Positions 46,804-55,891 of a stretch of 64,000 nucleotides of DNA are shown piece by piece. A program made the translations under genes and the position numbers. Positions within the stretch are counted from its first letter, which is position 1. The number at the start of each line of letters is the position of its first letter. The notes beneath the pieces are model-generated. The model saw nothing but the letters and a program-made list of their open reading frames with translations, searched no databases and was not told the origin of the DNA. This DNA comes from Pseudohalocynthiibacter aestuariivivens (GTDB taxonomy: Bacteria; Pseudomonadota; Alphaproteobacteria; Rhodobacterales; Rhodobacteraceae): positions 62,001 through 126,000 of the forward strand of contig NZ_JAGFNU010000005.1 in assembly GCF_018457175.1 (NCBI RefSeq). Direction: 5' to 3'.

Positions 46804-47466
46804 CTAAAATGCGGATTGTTCGTAGTTTGTCCCATGTATGGAGCCGTCTTCAAGCCGAGTGACCGAGAAGGATTCACCATGGAAAAGTAACCTGGAAAAA
46901 AGAGTGCCTCTTTCTCCGAAAGTGCCAAAAACACGTCCTGTTTCACCCACAATGTTACCAGCCTGAGTGACTGTCAAATCGCGTCGCTCGTTGCTCGTAA
47001 AATCAATTCGCACTCGAATTTGACGGTTTCGAACATTACTCATTCCTTGCGCCTCGAACCACAGGAGTGACCGCTCCAAGTTCCCGTAGCTTGAAAAAAC
47101 CCAAAACATGCAAACCTCAACTTGTTCTTTCGAGCCAATTCGCCTCCAATCAATGTTTCGTAAGTCAGGTGCATCTTTTTGCCGCTCGTTAGGATTCAAG
47201 CACCTTAAAACGTCCGGAAAACGCGCCAATGCGCGCCGATAACGGCGAATAGTCGCTCTGGATTTCGGGTATTGGCTTGTGTCAGGCAATACCTGCCCAC
47301 GCCACAAAAACGGCGTCGTTTCTATACCAGCAAGTCGAACATAAGGGATTGGACACTCATCTGACAAATCGCAACTCTGCATATGCTTGTTGTCGACTTC
47401 CCGTCCGTTTGCTTGAGTAACTCCTAAAACACTTAGTGCAAGAATAAGAGCCGCTTTAAAGCCCAT
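46804..47466 (-). CDS. Secreted protein of unknown function
   Basis: A 220-residue protein with a signal peptide (MGFKAALILALSVLGVTQAN) and a mature part with four cysteines (SCDLSDECP, RCLNP, VCMFW). No domain recognised. The C-terminal third (GNIVGETGRVFGTFGERGTL) looks like a beta structure. Composition is AT-richer than the neighbours (a single 60-base line counted 43% GC). The gene follows another secreted unknown on the same strand, 50 bases apart, which suggests an accessory pair. Confidence 0.6.
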   Translation of the reverse strand: MGFKAALILALSVLGVTQANGREVDNKHMQSCDLSDECPIPYVRLAGIETTPFLWRGQVLPDTSQYPKSRATIRRYRRALARFPDVLRCLNPNERQKDAPDLRNIDWRRIGSKEQVEVCMFWVFSSYGNLERSLLWFEAQGMSNVRNRQIRVRIDFTSNERRDLTVTQAGNIVGETGRVFGTFGERGTLFSRLLFHGESFSVTRLEDGSIHGTNYEQSAF

Positions 47467-47516
47467 GAATATTTGTGATAGCCATCGGATAGTCCCCTAT
47501 ATAACGGTTTTAATGT

Positions 47517-48251
47517 TTATTTACATAGCCTTGAATATGCGAAACCCGTTTCGTAAAATCTCCAGACATCGCCAAAATAGGTTCGATGACCCGTCTCATC
47601 CTTTACAGAGCTCACAACTGCAATGGCACTCTTGCCATCCACGGGTCTGAGCAAAACGAAAACTCGACTTGAATGGCGTGCTACCGCCTCATTCCTACGT
47701 GTGGAGACAGATCCATCGGAGTTTGGTGCTTGGCTAGGAACAGAAGCTTCCAGGCCATAACTTATCGCACCGCAAAAGCTAAACGCACCGTTCGACTCGT
47801 CCCTTGTCGGTTCTCCGCAAAACGCATATAGTGTGTGGTGGTTATAGCTAGCTCCTTGCAAGAATGTAGTCACAACCACTCTGTCAGGTATTTCGTCGGC
47901 ATTTATGTCTGCTTCTATCCACGCCAGTTGGTCATAAAGGATGTCGTGAAAACCCAAGACTGGGACGGCACCACTCAACCTAGGGCCTGCAGTTCGTCGT
48001 AAACCAAGATCTTCTTCTAGCTTGGGAACCCAATCAAGCCAGCCAAACTCCGTATAGTTAATGTTGAAGAAGTTATCGTTTTCCATCCAGTGAACAATTT
48101 CTAAAGGTGGTTTAAACTCGGTTCCTTCGCAGGCGTTTTGGAAGGTAATCGTTTGTTCTTCCGCACTTGCAACACCGGACAGGCTCAAAGGAACGAAGGC
48201 TAGCGTAAACAGCCAAACCCAAAAAAGAATATATCTACCAGCTGTTTTCAC
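47517..48251 (-). CDS. Secreted protein of unknown function with a calcium-loop-like motif
   Basis: A 244-residue protein with a signal peptide (ILFWVWLFTLAFVPLSLSGVA, cut near ASAEE). The mature region contains IEADINADEIPDRVVV, which resembles a DxNxDxxxD calcium-binding loop of FG-GAP/dockerin-type repeats, and six cysteines or so (NACEG, FCGEP, FCGAI, LCK). Family not recognised. It starts with GTG 48251, at which a 14-base palindrome TTTTCACGTGAAAA lies. It is followed by the other secreted unknown; the two look acquired. Confidence 0.6.
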   Translation of the reverse strand: MKTAGRYILFWVWLFTLAFVPLSLSGVASAEEQTITFQNACEGTEFKPPLEIVHWMENDNFFNINYTEFGWLDWVPKLEEDLGLRRTAGPRLSGAVPVLGFHDILYDQLAWIEADINADEIPDRVVVTTFLQGASYNHHTLYAFCGEPTRDESNGAFSFCGAISYGLEASVPSQAPNSDGSVSTRRNEAVARHSSRVFVLLRPVDGKSAIAVVSSVKDETGHRTYFGDVWRFYETGFAYSRLCK

Positions 48252-48258
48252 GTGAAAA
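48245..48258. promoter_or_regulatory. 14-bp palindrome over the start of the secreted gene
   Basis: TTTTCACGTGAAAA is a perfect palindrome that covers the GTG start codon. It could be a repressor site or a chance consequence of the AT-rich start. Confidence 0.3.
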
Positions 48259-48567
48259 TCTACTATAAAAGGTTTCCTGTTACTCTATCTAGAATTGTAG
48301 AGAAGGCAATTCGCTCCCGCACGAAATTTTGTGAAAACGGCTAAAAAAATTCACGCACCTCATACCAAAACGTTCTTTGAAGAAGCCAAAATCACCACTG
48401 CTCGATTGCTGGCAGTCCCAAGCGTTTATAAGGCTTACTGAACAACCAACAAAACAACGTAATAGTCGGCGAACTCACTACTCCTTCCAACTTCTCGTGG
48501 AACGGCAGGATATGGACTTTACCAGTTTGGAAATGTAGGCGCTGCCCGCTCTGCTCGGAAACCCTCG
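48252..48567. other. Gene-free stretch before the AsmA gene end
   Basis: Some 316 bases between the secreted pair and asmA. AT-rich near 48.3 kb. I could recognise no RNA gene, terminator or frame in it. Confidence 0.4.
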
Positions 48568-50565
48568 CTAGTTGCCGCCCAGAAGATTACGCAATCCTTG
48601 GGTGGCTTCTTCTTGCAGACGACGCTTCAAGGCATCCTCCGCACTTTCACCTTCTTCACGCGTTACACCAAGGCGTTCTTCTGCTTGCTGGCGCAGCCGT
48701 TCTTCTGCTTCATCGCGTTCTGCCTCAATCCGCGCCTCGATTGCAGCGCGTTCTTCTGCAAGGTTCTGATCGATCAGCGCCTGAAGATCAGGGCGGAATT
48801 TCGGATCAGCCCATGTTCCCGTGATCAGAACGGGTACGGTGATACCGCCTGTTCCGTCTTCGTTGCTAAGCGCAACAGGCGTTACACGGTAGTTCAGGGT
48901 TTGCTCGCCTATGCCAACTTGCCCCGCCCCAGTTGCCCGCACCAGCGGCCCCAGAAAAACCAAATCATCATTTGTCAGTACGCCGTTTGCGATCTGGAAT
49001 GTTGCGTTGATCGAATCAAAAATCGTTTTGCTGCCCTCCCCCTGATAGGAGGCATCAAAGTTTCGCAGCATTCCCACCAGATCGAGGCCCAAAAGCTCGC
49101 CCGATCCAATACTGAATGCCCCCTGCCCTGACAGGCTGTGCATAATCGCATCAACTGTGTTCCCAACACCCAGAAATTGCAGGTCAACATCCGCCAGACC
49201 AATCAGCCGTTCGTAATCTGCAAGGTCGATTAGCATAGGCTGCATCGCCATGCCCCGCGCACTCAGATCGCCGCCCACCGAAAGACCGTTGCGATTGTTC
49301 ATTACAAAGCTGCCGGTTACGAGGCCCCGATAGGCATTTATTTCTCTCATTTCGAAAACCAAACGAGACCGATCCAGCGTTGCCAATACCCGCGATGTGC
49401 CAAGCTTCAGCGTTCCAAGATCAATGGAGGCCGCCCTGAACGCGATTTGCGCATCAAGCAAACCAAACCCGCTGGCATCGATCATATCCTTAGACCAACC
49501 CGTGCCAGAACCGGCGCTGCCAGAGCCGCTGTTGCCGTCTGCACTGGCTGCGAGTGATGAAAAATCAAGGGCTTCAGCAGTAAACTGCGCGTTCAGCTTT
49601 GGCCTGTCTCCCGAAAGATCAAGGTCGGCTTCGCCGTTCAACGTGTTCTGATCCAGCTGAATAATTCCATCGCGCAAATGCGCCGTCCCTTCGGCGGTGT
49701 AGGTCACTTTTCCAGACAGGCTGGCCTGCTGGCCGAGCCCTTCGGACACATCCGGTACCGTCTGACCGATGGTCGTAAACAGCGCAGCCATGTCTTTCAG
49801 ATCAGCATCCAACTGCCCGTCAAAGGTAAGTGGTTCATACCCGCCACGGCCAGACAGGCCTATGTTTGAGCCACCACTTTTTGCGGTTACCTCAAACCCA
49901 ACGATGTCACCTGCAAGAAGGGTGCTGAAATTGCTCACTTCCGCAGAAACCTGATTAACCTGACCGTTCATGCGCGCAGAAAGCTCGATTTGCGAGGTGC
50001 CGTTGAAATCCGGCACCCTGAGATCAAGATCCATCTCGGTCAGGACAATGTCAGTTCCACCGCTATGATCAAGGAACCGCAATGAACCACCCGTCGCTAA
50101 CCCGTGGTCAAGGGTAAACGCAGGAATCCCCCCTGCGCTTTCAGGCACGGCCTGGTCCGTTGCGGCAGGTGTTTCAGACGCAAGCTCAAATTCCCAGTTC
50201 GCGCGCCCGTCCTTTGCAACCTCAAGCAGGATATCAGGCGCGATCGCCTCGACCTGATCAATCTTAATATTGCCACTCAGAAGCGACATCAGGTCAACGC
50301 CCACGCGCATCCCTTCGGCTTTCAGCATCGGTCCGGCATCAGACCAATCGGCATTGGCAATTTCAATTGGCCCGGTGCGTACGCCCAGTTTTGGGTAGAT
50401 CGAGGCGCGAACCTCGCCCTCAATTTTCATCGCCCGCCCAGTTGCAGTTTCAAACTCACGCGCGGCGATGGCGGCAATCCGCTCTCCCGGGACAATGAAC
50501 AAGACGCCTACCAGAAGGGCCACCAGAACAATAAGTGTCAGAATAAAGCGGATAATCCAGCGCAC
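48568..50565 (-). CDS. AsmA-family inner-membrane protein
   Basis: A 665-residue protein with an N-terminal membrane helix (FILTLIVLVALLVGVLFIVP) and a long periplasmic beta-rich region of the AsmA type, involved in phospholipid transport to the outer membrane. The AsmA start YPKLGVRTGPIEIANADWSD is clear, as is the C-terminal LVGMLRNFDASYQGEGSKT and GPLVRATGAGQVGIGEQTL. The C-terminal 60 residues are a charged coiled coil (EERAAIEARIEAERDEAEER). GGAGG six bases ahead decides for the GTG at 50565 rather than the upstream in-frame codons. Confidence 0.88.
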   Translation of the reverse strand: MRWIIRFILTLIVLVALLVGVLFIVPGERIAAIAAREFETATGRAMKIEGEVRASIYPKLGVRTGPIEIANADWSDAGPMLKAEGMRVGVDLMSLLSGNIKIDQVEAIAPDILLEVAKDGRANWEFELASETPAATDQAVPESAGGIPAFTLDHGLATGGSLRFLDHSGGTDIVLTEMDLDLRVPDFNGTSQIELSARMNGQVNQVSAEVSNFSTLLAGDIVGFEVTAKSGGSNIGLSGRGGYEPLTFDGQLDADLKDMAALFTTIGQTVPDVSEGLGQQASLSGKVTYTAEGTAHLRDGIIQLDQNTLNGEADLDLSGDRPKLNAQFTAEALDFSSLAASADGNSGSGSAGSGTGWSKDMIDASGFGLLDAQIAFRAASIDLGTLKLGTSRVLATLDRSRLVFEMREINAYRGLVTGSFVMNNRNGLSVGGDLSARGMAMQPMLIDLADYERLIGLADVDLQFLGVGNTVDAIMHSLSGQGAFSIGSGELLGLDLVGMLRNFDASYQGEGSKTIFDSINATFQIANGVLTNDDLVFLGPLVRATGAGQVGIGEQTLNYRVTPVALSNEDGTGGITVPVLITGTWADPKFRPDLQALIDQNLAEERAAIEARIEAERDEAEERLRQQAEERLGVTREEGESAEDALKRRLQEEATQGLRNLLGGN

Positions 50566-50677
50566 CACAAACCTCCGGGCAGAATGGTTAGTTTGGAATC
50601 TAAGGACTTCGCGGGCGAACAACAAGTAGAACGCGACACCCCTTTTGTTGCGCGCAAGGCTCAGCTATATCCCGCGG

Positions 50678-52072
50678 ATGAGCCTGAACCCGCCAAACCT
50701 CCGCCCCGACCTCGCCCCAAAGGCGAAGATTGACGCAAATGACCGCGTAGACGTGCGCGACGGTCAGCCGAAAATCGGCATGGTCAGCCTTGGCTGCCCC
50801 AAGGCGCTGGTGGACAGTGAGCGCATTCTAACGCGGCTTCGAGCCGAAGGTTACGCGATTTCGCCAGATTACGCCGGGGCCGATGCGGTGATCGTGAACA
50901 CCTGCGGGTTTCTTGATTCTGCCAAGGCCGAAAGCCTTGAAGCGATTGGCGAGGCGTTGAATGAAAACGGCCGTGTCATCGTGACGGGCTGCCTGGGCGC
51001 TGAGGAAGATTATATTCGCGGCACCCACCCAAGCGTGCTGGCGGTGACTGGCCCGCATCAGTACGAACAGGTGCTTGATGCCGTGCATCAGGCGGTGCCG
51101 CCCAGCCCTGACCCCTTTATGGACCTGCTGCCGGCACGGGGCATCAGCCTGACCCCGCGCCACTACAGCTATCTGAAAATTTCAGAAGGCTGCAATCACA
51201 AGTGCAAGTTCTGCATCATCCCGGATATGCGAGGCAAGCTTGCCAGCCGTCCGGCCCACGCGGTGCTGCGCGAGGCGGAAAAGCTGGTCGAGGCCGGGGT
51301 GCGCGAACTGCTGGTGATATCGCAGGATACAAGCGCCTATGGGCTTGACCGGAAATATGACCTGAACCCCTGGAAAGACCGCGAGGTGCGCAGCCATATC
51401 ACCGACCTTGCGCGCGAACTTGGCGGCATGGACGCATGGATACGCCTGCATTACGTCTACCCCTACCCGCATGTGCGCGACCTTATCCCGCTTATGGCGG
51501 ATGGGCTGGTGCTGCCCTACCTCGACATCCCGTTTCAACACGCCCACCCTGATGTGCTGCGCCGGATGGCGCGGCCTGCGGCGGGTTCAAAAACGCTGGA
51601 TGAAATCGCGGCGTGGCGGAATGTCTGCCCCGATATCACGCTGCGCTCGACCTTCATCGTTGGCTACCCCGGCGAGACGGAGGAAGAGTTCCAGACATTG
51701 CTCGACTGGCTGGATGAAGCGCAGCTCGACCGGGTTGGATGTTTTAAATACGAGAACGTCGATGGCGCGCGGTCAAACGCGCTGCCGGACCATGTGGCCG
51801 AAGAGGTGAAAGAAGAGCGCTGGCATCGGTTTATGGAAAGAAGTCAGGCGATTTCGGCGGCAAAACTAGCCGCAAAGGTTGGCTCGCGGCTGGAGGTAAT
51901 TGTCGACGAAGTGGACGATGAAGCCGCCACATGCCGCACAAAAGCCGACGCACCAGAGATCGACGGCAACCTGTTCATCGATGAAGGGTTTGAGGAGTTG
52001 AAGCCGGGGGATATCGTTCGCGTTGAAGTTGATGAGGCGAGTGAGTATGATTTGTGGGGTCGGGTTGTTTGA
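50678..52072 (+). CDS. rimO: Ribosomal protein S12 methylthiotransferase RimO
   Basis: A 464-residue radical-SAM enzyme that methylthiolates Asp of S12. The N-terminal UPF0004 domain has [30 protein letters not shown] and VTGCLGAEE, giving the second cluster's three cysteines. The radical-SAM cluster [11 protein letters not shown] lies near residue 180. The C-terminal TRAM domain ends at DLWGRVV. The gene is very GC-rich (75% in one 60-base line counted by hand), much above its surroundings. It is divergent from asmA. The start at 50678 is by family N-terminus; the frame runs on upstream to 50645. Confidence 0.95.
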   Translation: MSLNPPNLRPDLAPKAKIDANDRVDVRDGQPKIGMVSLGCPKALVDSERILTRLRAEGYAISPDYAGADAVIVNTCGFLDSAKAESLEAIGEALNENGRVIVTGCLGAEEDYIRGTHPSVLAVTGPHQYEQVLDAVHQAVPPSPDPFMDLLPARGISLTPRHYSYLKISEGCNHKCKFCIIPDMRGKLASRPAHAVLREAEKLVEAGVRELLVISQDTSAYGLDRKYDLNPWKDREVRSHITDLARELGGMDAWIRLHYVYPYPHVRDLIPLMADGLVLPYLDIPFQHAHPDVLRRMARPAAGSKTLDEIAAWRNVCPDITLRSTFIVGYPGETEEEFQTLLDWLDEAQLDRVGCFKYENVDGARSNALPDHVAEEVKEERWHRFMERSQAISAAKLAAKVGSRLEVIVDEVDDEAATCRTKADAPEIDGNLFIDEGFEELKPGDIVRVEVDEASEYDLWGRVV

Positions 52073-52524
52073 ATCTAACTTGGTACCATCTCGAATTTTT
52101 GAGACACCTAGATAACCTTTCAACTCCATTCCTTTTAATCGGTGGTCAAGCCAGATCGCACTATCTTGGTACGACTTCTCGTGATCTTGACATCTGGATG
52201 CCCACAGATAACTCACAAAACTCGACTGTTAAGAGCGCGCTTGAGAAGTGGTCTTCACGATTTTCCAACCGCACCGCGCGACCCATTGCACAGCCATTTT
52301 GTTTGACGGAAAAAACACAGATCATGTTTCCCGACACAGATGTGTCAGTTATAGATGACAAGAACCAATTGTTAAGAATCAACGAACAGACAAAAATAGA
52401 CATACTATTTTCGCTAGAACCACTTTCGTTTGAAACTTCGCTATCAAATTGCGAGTGGATCAATGTTAATGGACTTCAAGTACCAATCCTCTCACAAGCC
52501 GATTTACTGAAAGTAGAAAAATGA
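52069..52524 (+). CDS. Nucleotidyltransferase-like protein, possibly truncated
   Basis: A protein of about 151 residues with [20 protein letters not shown] followed by DIWM, which is the hG[GS]...Dh[DE]h pattern of pol-beta/MNT nucleotidyltransferases. The third carboxylate could be in KIDILF. The end [14 protein letters not shown] stops where related proteins usually continue for 20 or more residues (the 'DLxxLK' helix and beyond). It starts in the rimO stop (TTGA) and has low GC (35% in one line counted), unlike rimO. It may be half of an antitoxin/nucleotidyltransferase pair, now a remnant. No partner toxin lies next to it. Confidence 0.5.
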   Translation: MNLTWYHLEFLRHLDNLSTPFLLIGGQARSHYLGTTSRDLDIWMPTDNSQNSTVKSALEKWSSRFSNRTARPIAQPFCLTEKTQIMFPDTDVSVIDDKNQLLRINEQTKIDILFSLEPLSFETSLSNCEWINVNGLQVPILSQADLLKVEK

Positions 52525-52544
52525 TCTGACACAGTCAGAGCATA

Positions 52545-52575
52545 GGCCCGCCCCCGTGGGGGGCGTGGGCGGGCC
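52545..52575. repeat. GC-rich palindrome between convergent genes
   Basis: GGCCCGCCC and GGGCGGGCC are exact complements with 13 bases of G/C-rich loop. It may end the IMPACT gene and may belong to the same extragenic palindrome family as that at 26.7 kb. Confidence 0.6.
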
Positions 52576-52618
52576 TTGGGCTACTTTGAAGCTAGGTGGG
52601 GCGTTTGGCCGGGTATGC

Positions 52619-52972
52619 TTAGCCCGTCCTGTTTTCCAGATAGTGCCGTACCGCCTCCTGCACGTGGCGAAAGCGATCTCCGCCCAGATGCTTGCCTCCG
52701 TACCAGCGGGTGACGACGATGATGTGGTTTTGCAGGCCCTCACGCTCCAGCATCCGCAGAATAATCATCCCGGAGCCGGATTCTCCGTCATCGTTTTTTA
52801 GCGGGGTGTCCCCCAGCAGCACGGCCCATGTGTTATGGGTCGCCTTCGCGAATTTCTTTTGCTTGCAAAGTTGCTTGATAAAATCCTGCGCCTCGGCGCG
52901 CGACGCAACGGGGCCACCCGACACCGCGTATTTTGAGCCACGGTCGGTCAGGATATTGTCGAAAATCTGCAT
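52619..52972 (-). CDS. IMPACT/YigZ N-terminal-domain protein
   Basis: A 117-residue protein consisting of the UPF0029 (IMPACT N-terminal) domain only. KSKY-like entry (RGSKYAVSGGPVAS), ATHNTWAVLLGD, DDGESGSGMIILRMLE and VVTRWYGGKHLGGDRF are the family signatures. In other bacteria this domain is part of the longer YigZ; here the C-terminal domain is absent. Role unknown, some members act in translation control. It precedes a palindrome and lies alone. Confidence 0.85.
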   Translation of the reverse strand: MQIFDNILTDRGSKYAVSGGPVASRAEAQDFIKQLCKQKKFAKATHNTWAVLLGDTPLKNDDGESGSGMIILRMLEREGLQNHIIVVTRWYGGKHLGGDRFRHVQEAVRHYLENRTG

Positions 52973-53010
52973 ATCCCTCCCCTACCCCGAAAGGGCCGGA
53001 ATGGCGAGGG

Positions 53011-53271
53011 TCAGTCTTTCTTGCTCAGCTCTTCAAACAGCGCCTTGTTGCGGCAATAGCTTGGGGTCTCGTCGGCCCCGTCCTTATGCGCCTCTAGCCA
53101 TTGTTCACAGTCTGCCGGATCATCGCAGGCCATGCAGCGCTGCACGGTGTTGCGCAAATCTTCCGGGCGCAGCTCTCCGCGTTGCAGTTTTTCGTCGATA
53201 TCAACGCCAAGCGTGTCGGCCATACGGCCCGCAAGCCCTGCGTGACGGTCGTATTTTGAAAAAATACTCAT
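53011..53271 (-). CDS. DUF6455-like small cysteine protein
   Basis: An 86-residue soluble protein. The conserved part reads LRNTVQRCMACDDPADCEQW with three cysteines, and a fourth in SYCRNK, so it may bind a metal or a haem/iron-sulfur group. Small proteins with this cysteine pattern are frequent in Rhodobacterales. GGAAGGGAA precedes ATG 53271. The neighbours are the IMPACT protein and a protease; no functional link seen. Confidence 0.7.
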   Translation of the reverse strand: MSIFSKYDRHAGLAGRMADTLGVDIDEKLQRGELRPEDLRNTVQRCMACDDPADCEQWLEAHKDGADETPSYCRNKALFEELSKKD

Positions 53272-53342
53272 GTATCCGTTCCCTTCCAGGAAAACAGAAA
53301 CAGAGCGGCGCAAGACGCGCCTTGATCAAGATCAAGTGCGGT

Positions 53343-54062
53343 TCAGAGCCCCGCAGCCGTGCGGCGGACAACTTCCATGCGCTGCGCATTTGGCGGATGC
53401 GAGCCGAGGAAGCGGTTGCCGGGGTCCGGAATGCGGTTGAAATACTGTGCACCGCGCAACGGATTATACCCCGCGCGCGCCGTAATGCGGGTGCCAAGGC
53501 TGTCGGCCTCAAGCTCAAAATCTTTTGAGTAACGGCGTGCGCCAACAGTAGCGCCAAGGTCCTGCCCGGACTTCACGTCAGCCCCCAGAACCGCAGCCGC
53601 TATTCCGCCAATGATCATGCCGCCCAGCGCGGATTGCTGCGTGCGCGGAATGTGACCCGCGATGTGGTGTGCGGTTTCATGACCCATGACAAAGGCCAGT
53701 TCGTCCTGATTTTGCGCCTCTGCAATCAGCGCGACGGTGAACGCGACAACGGGCCGGCCGCTACGATCAAGCGTCTGAAAAGCATTTGGTGGCTGGTTTG
53801 GCCTGTTGTCGACCACGATCTTGAAATCACAGTTCACGCCTTGCGTTCTTTGGCGGCAAATTTGCTCGGCGACAGGTTCAACCCGGCGCACAACAGCCGT
53901 GAAATTACGGGCGGCTGTCGCGCTGTCCAGCCGCGCGACCTTGGGTTGCTGTTGAGGCGGTGCTTGGGTTCTTGGGGTCGAGCTTGTTGTGACTTCACAT
54001 CCGGCCAACGCCAAGGCGGTTAGCGGGATCAGGGCGAACATTCGTAAATTGACACTCATCAT
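53343..54062 (-). CDS. M48-family metalloprotease lipoprotein
   Basis: A protein of about 240 residues. Signal and lipobox: LIPLTALALAGC, then a Pro/Thr-rich linker. The zinc motif is in ELAFVMGHETAHHIAGHIPR near residue 128, and the third ligand is in DFELEADSLGTRI. The C-terminal NPLRGAQYF and GSHPPNAQRM finish the peptidase core. It resembles the periplasmic Oma1/BepA/LoiP group that act in envelope quality control. Start ATG 54062 or 54059 follows AAGG. It is the active counterpart of the M48-like gene at 6.8 kb. Confidence 0.92.
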   Translation of the reverse strand: MMSVNLRMFALIPLTALALAGCEVTTSSTPRTQAPPQQQPKVARLDSATAARNFTAVVRRVEPVAEQICRQRTQGVNCDFKIVVDNRPNQPPNAFQTLDRSGRPVVAFTVALIAEAQNQDELAFVMGHETAHHIAGHIPRTQQSALGGMIIGGIAAAVLGADVKSGQDLGATVGARRYSKDFELEADSLGTRITARAGYNPLRGAQYFNRIPDPGNRFLGSHPPNAQRMEVVRRTAAGL

Positions 54063-54154
54063 ACGTGCAACCTTATCAAAGGATGCGATCAATTAAAGCC
54101 CAAATTACGGATACGTCCGCTTGCAAAAGTGCCGGTAAAGTCTAGGCTGATCAC

Positions 54155-54397
54155 ATGTTTACAATAGAGCACGAATTTGATGCCACGGTGATCACGCTTG
54201 TTGATGAGCCGGGCAGCCATTTGCAGGAAGATGTTACAATTCAGGCATTTGAGGACTGCGTGACAATCGAACAACTTGATACAAGGACAGACAAGGTGCA
54301 GAAAATAACCCTGTCCCAGTCGATGTTGCATGATCTTGCAGCCGCGCTTGATTTGCCAGAAGGCGTGTATCGGTTGCACCGCGCAGAGGATTCTTGA
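54155..54397 (+). CDS. Small conserved-looking protein of unknown function
   Basis: An 80-residue soluble acidic protein, mostly beta-strand in appearance (MFTIEHEFDATVITLVDEPG, then EDVTIQAFEDCVTIEQLD) and ending with a helix (LSQSMLHDLAAALDLPEG). No family recognised. It sits alone between the protease and the YggU gene, with convergent orientation to the latter. Coding quality is plausible but there is no homology to lean on. Confidence 0.55.
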   Translation: MFTIEHEFDATVITLVDEPGSHLQEDVTIQAFEDCVTIEQLDTRTDKVQKITLSQSMLHDLAAALDLPEGVYRLHRAEDS

Positions 54398-54406
54398 AAA
54401 CACCGC

Positions 54407-54664
54407 TTAGTCGCTGATCTGAAACACCTTGTCGCGCGCGGTCGCGCCACGGATCAGGATCAAACGTGTTTTCGGCACGCCCAGCGCCTTGGAAAGCAGT
54501 TTCTGCACCATTGCGGTTGCTTTACCACCTTCCGGCACGGTCGTTACGTAAACCCGCAATGCACCGCCCTCTTCCACCACGCGGTTGCGCGAGGCATTGG
54601 GTGTGACCCGCACGGAAATTTCCGTACCGGGACGTGCAAGATGTGTCAGGTCTGGGTCCGCCAT
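54407..54664 (-). CDS. DUF167 (YggU) family protein
   Basis: An 85-residue protein of the YggU family. The signature ISVRVTPNASRNRVVEE near the start and VPEGGKATAMVQKLLSKALG, GATARDKVFQI at the end fit well. Function unknown in the family. AGAGGCAG precedes ATG 54664. It is divergent from the deacetylase gene, with 67 bases between start codons. Confidence 0.88.
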   Translation of the reverse strand: MADPDLTHLARPGTEISVRVTPNASRNRVVEEGGALRVYVTTVPEGGKATAMVQKLLSKALGVPKTRLILIRGATARDKVFQISD

Positions 54665-54731
54665 ATTCTGCCTCTGGTAAACCTGTGCAACGCTGGTCTA
54701 ATCTGCCCCAGATAACGGGAAAGGGCAGCAG

Positions 54732-55835
54732 ATGACCACGGGTTTCTTTTGGGATGAGCGCACGTTCTGGCATGGAGGGGGCAACTATGCGTCAATGGCC
54801 CCGGTTGGCGGGCTGGTTCAGCCTATGGGGGCGGGTGGCCTGCCGGAAAACCCGGAAACAAAGCGGCGTCTTGTCAACCTGTTGCGTGCCTCTGGACTGT
54901 GGGAAGAACTGCACACCCAAGGTGCACCAGAGGCAACGCATGAAGATTTGCTGCGTGTCCACCCCGAACACTATCTGACCGAATTCAAGAAACTCTCTGA
55001 CGCTGGCGGTGGCGAACTGGGGTTGCGTACACCCTTTGGCCCCGGTGGCTATGAAATGGCGGCACTTTCTGCGGGGTTATCAAAAGCAGCTTTGTGTTCA
55101 GTGCTTAAGGGAGAGGTTGAAAACTCTTACGCGCTTTCCCGCCCGCCCGGGCACCATTGTTTGCCGGATTTTCCGAACGGGTTTTGCCTGATGGCAAATC
55201 TCGCGATTGCGATTGAGGCCGCTTTTGCCGAAAAGCTATGCGGGCGCGTTGCCGTCATTGACTGGGACGTGCACCACGGCAACGGAACCGAGGCGATTTA
55301 CTATGAACGAGACAATGTTCTGGCAATCTCGCTTCATCAGGAACGCAACTATCCGCAGGACACGGGGTTTGTTGCGGATCGTGGGGAAGGTGCAGGCAAG
55401 GGCTGTAACATAAACATACCGCTGCCACCGGGAGGCGGGCACGTGATGTATCTGGAAGCGATGGATCGCATTGTTATGCCAGCACTTTACCAGTTCAAAC
55501 CCGATGTCATCGTCATCGCCAATGGATATGACGCAAGCGCGCTTGATATGCTGAGCAGGATGCTGGCGACCGCCAATACCTTTGCGCAGATGACGACACG
55601 GGTGAAACAGGCTGCAAACGATCTATGTAATGGGCGATTGATGATGGCGCATGAAGGCGGTTACAGCGAGCTTTACGTACCTTTCTGTGGCCACGCTGTC
55701 CTGTCAGAGATGTCGGGGAGCAAGATTGAGGCCCCTGACCCCCTGCTTTCGCGCGTGAACGGACAACAACCCTCAGAACGACTGAATGCATTTTACAGCG
55801 AGCTCCTGGCGGAGATGCAGGAATTCTTTTCCTGA
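54732..55835 (+). CDS. Class II histone-deacetylase-like amidohydrolase
   Basis: A 367-residue zinc deacetylase of the HDAC/acetylpolyamine amidohydrolase family. SRPPGHHCLPDFPNGFC has the charge-relay histidines, VIDWDVHHGNGTEA gives the zinc Asp/His ligands, VIANGYDASALD the second Asp (Ala for the usual His-Asp contact is normal in class II), and AHEGGYSELY carries the catalytic-tyrosine region. Bacterial members deacetylate polyamines or lysines. A NGCFLMANLAIA-like region follows the active site. AAGGGCAGCAG precedes ATG. Its substrate is unknown; it is followed by a nitroreductase after 56 bases. Confidence 0.9.
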   Translation: MTTGFFWDERTFWHGGGNYASMAPVGGLVQPMGAGGLPENPETKRRLVNLLRASGLWEELHTQGAPEATHEDLLRVHPEHYLTEFKKLSDAGGGELGLRTPFGPGGYEMAALSAGLSKAALCSVLKGEVENSYALSRPPGHHCLPDFPNGFCLMANLAIAIEAAFAEKLCGRVAVIDWDVHHGNGTEAIYYERDNVLAISLHQERNYPQDTGFVADRGEGAGKGCNINIPLPPGGGHVMYLEAMDRIVMPALYQFKPDVIVIANGYDASALDMLSRMLATANTFAQMTTRVKQAANDLCNGRLMMAHEGGYSELYVPFCGHAVLSEMSGSKIEAPDPLLSRVNGQQPSERLNAFYSELLAEMQEFFS

Positions 55836-55891
55836 GCCTTGTTGATCACCCCCAAAGAACGCATAGGTCATTGCGAAAAGACGGAGAGAAC

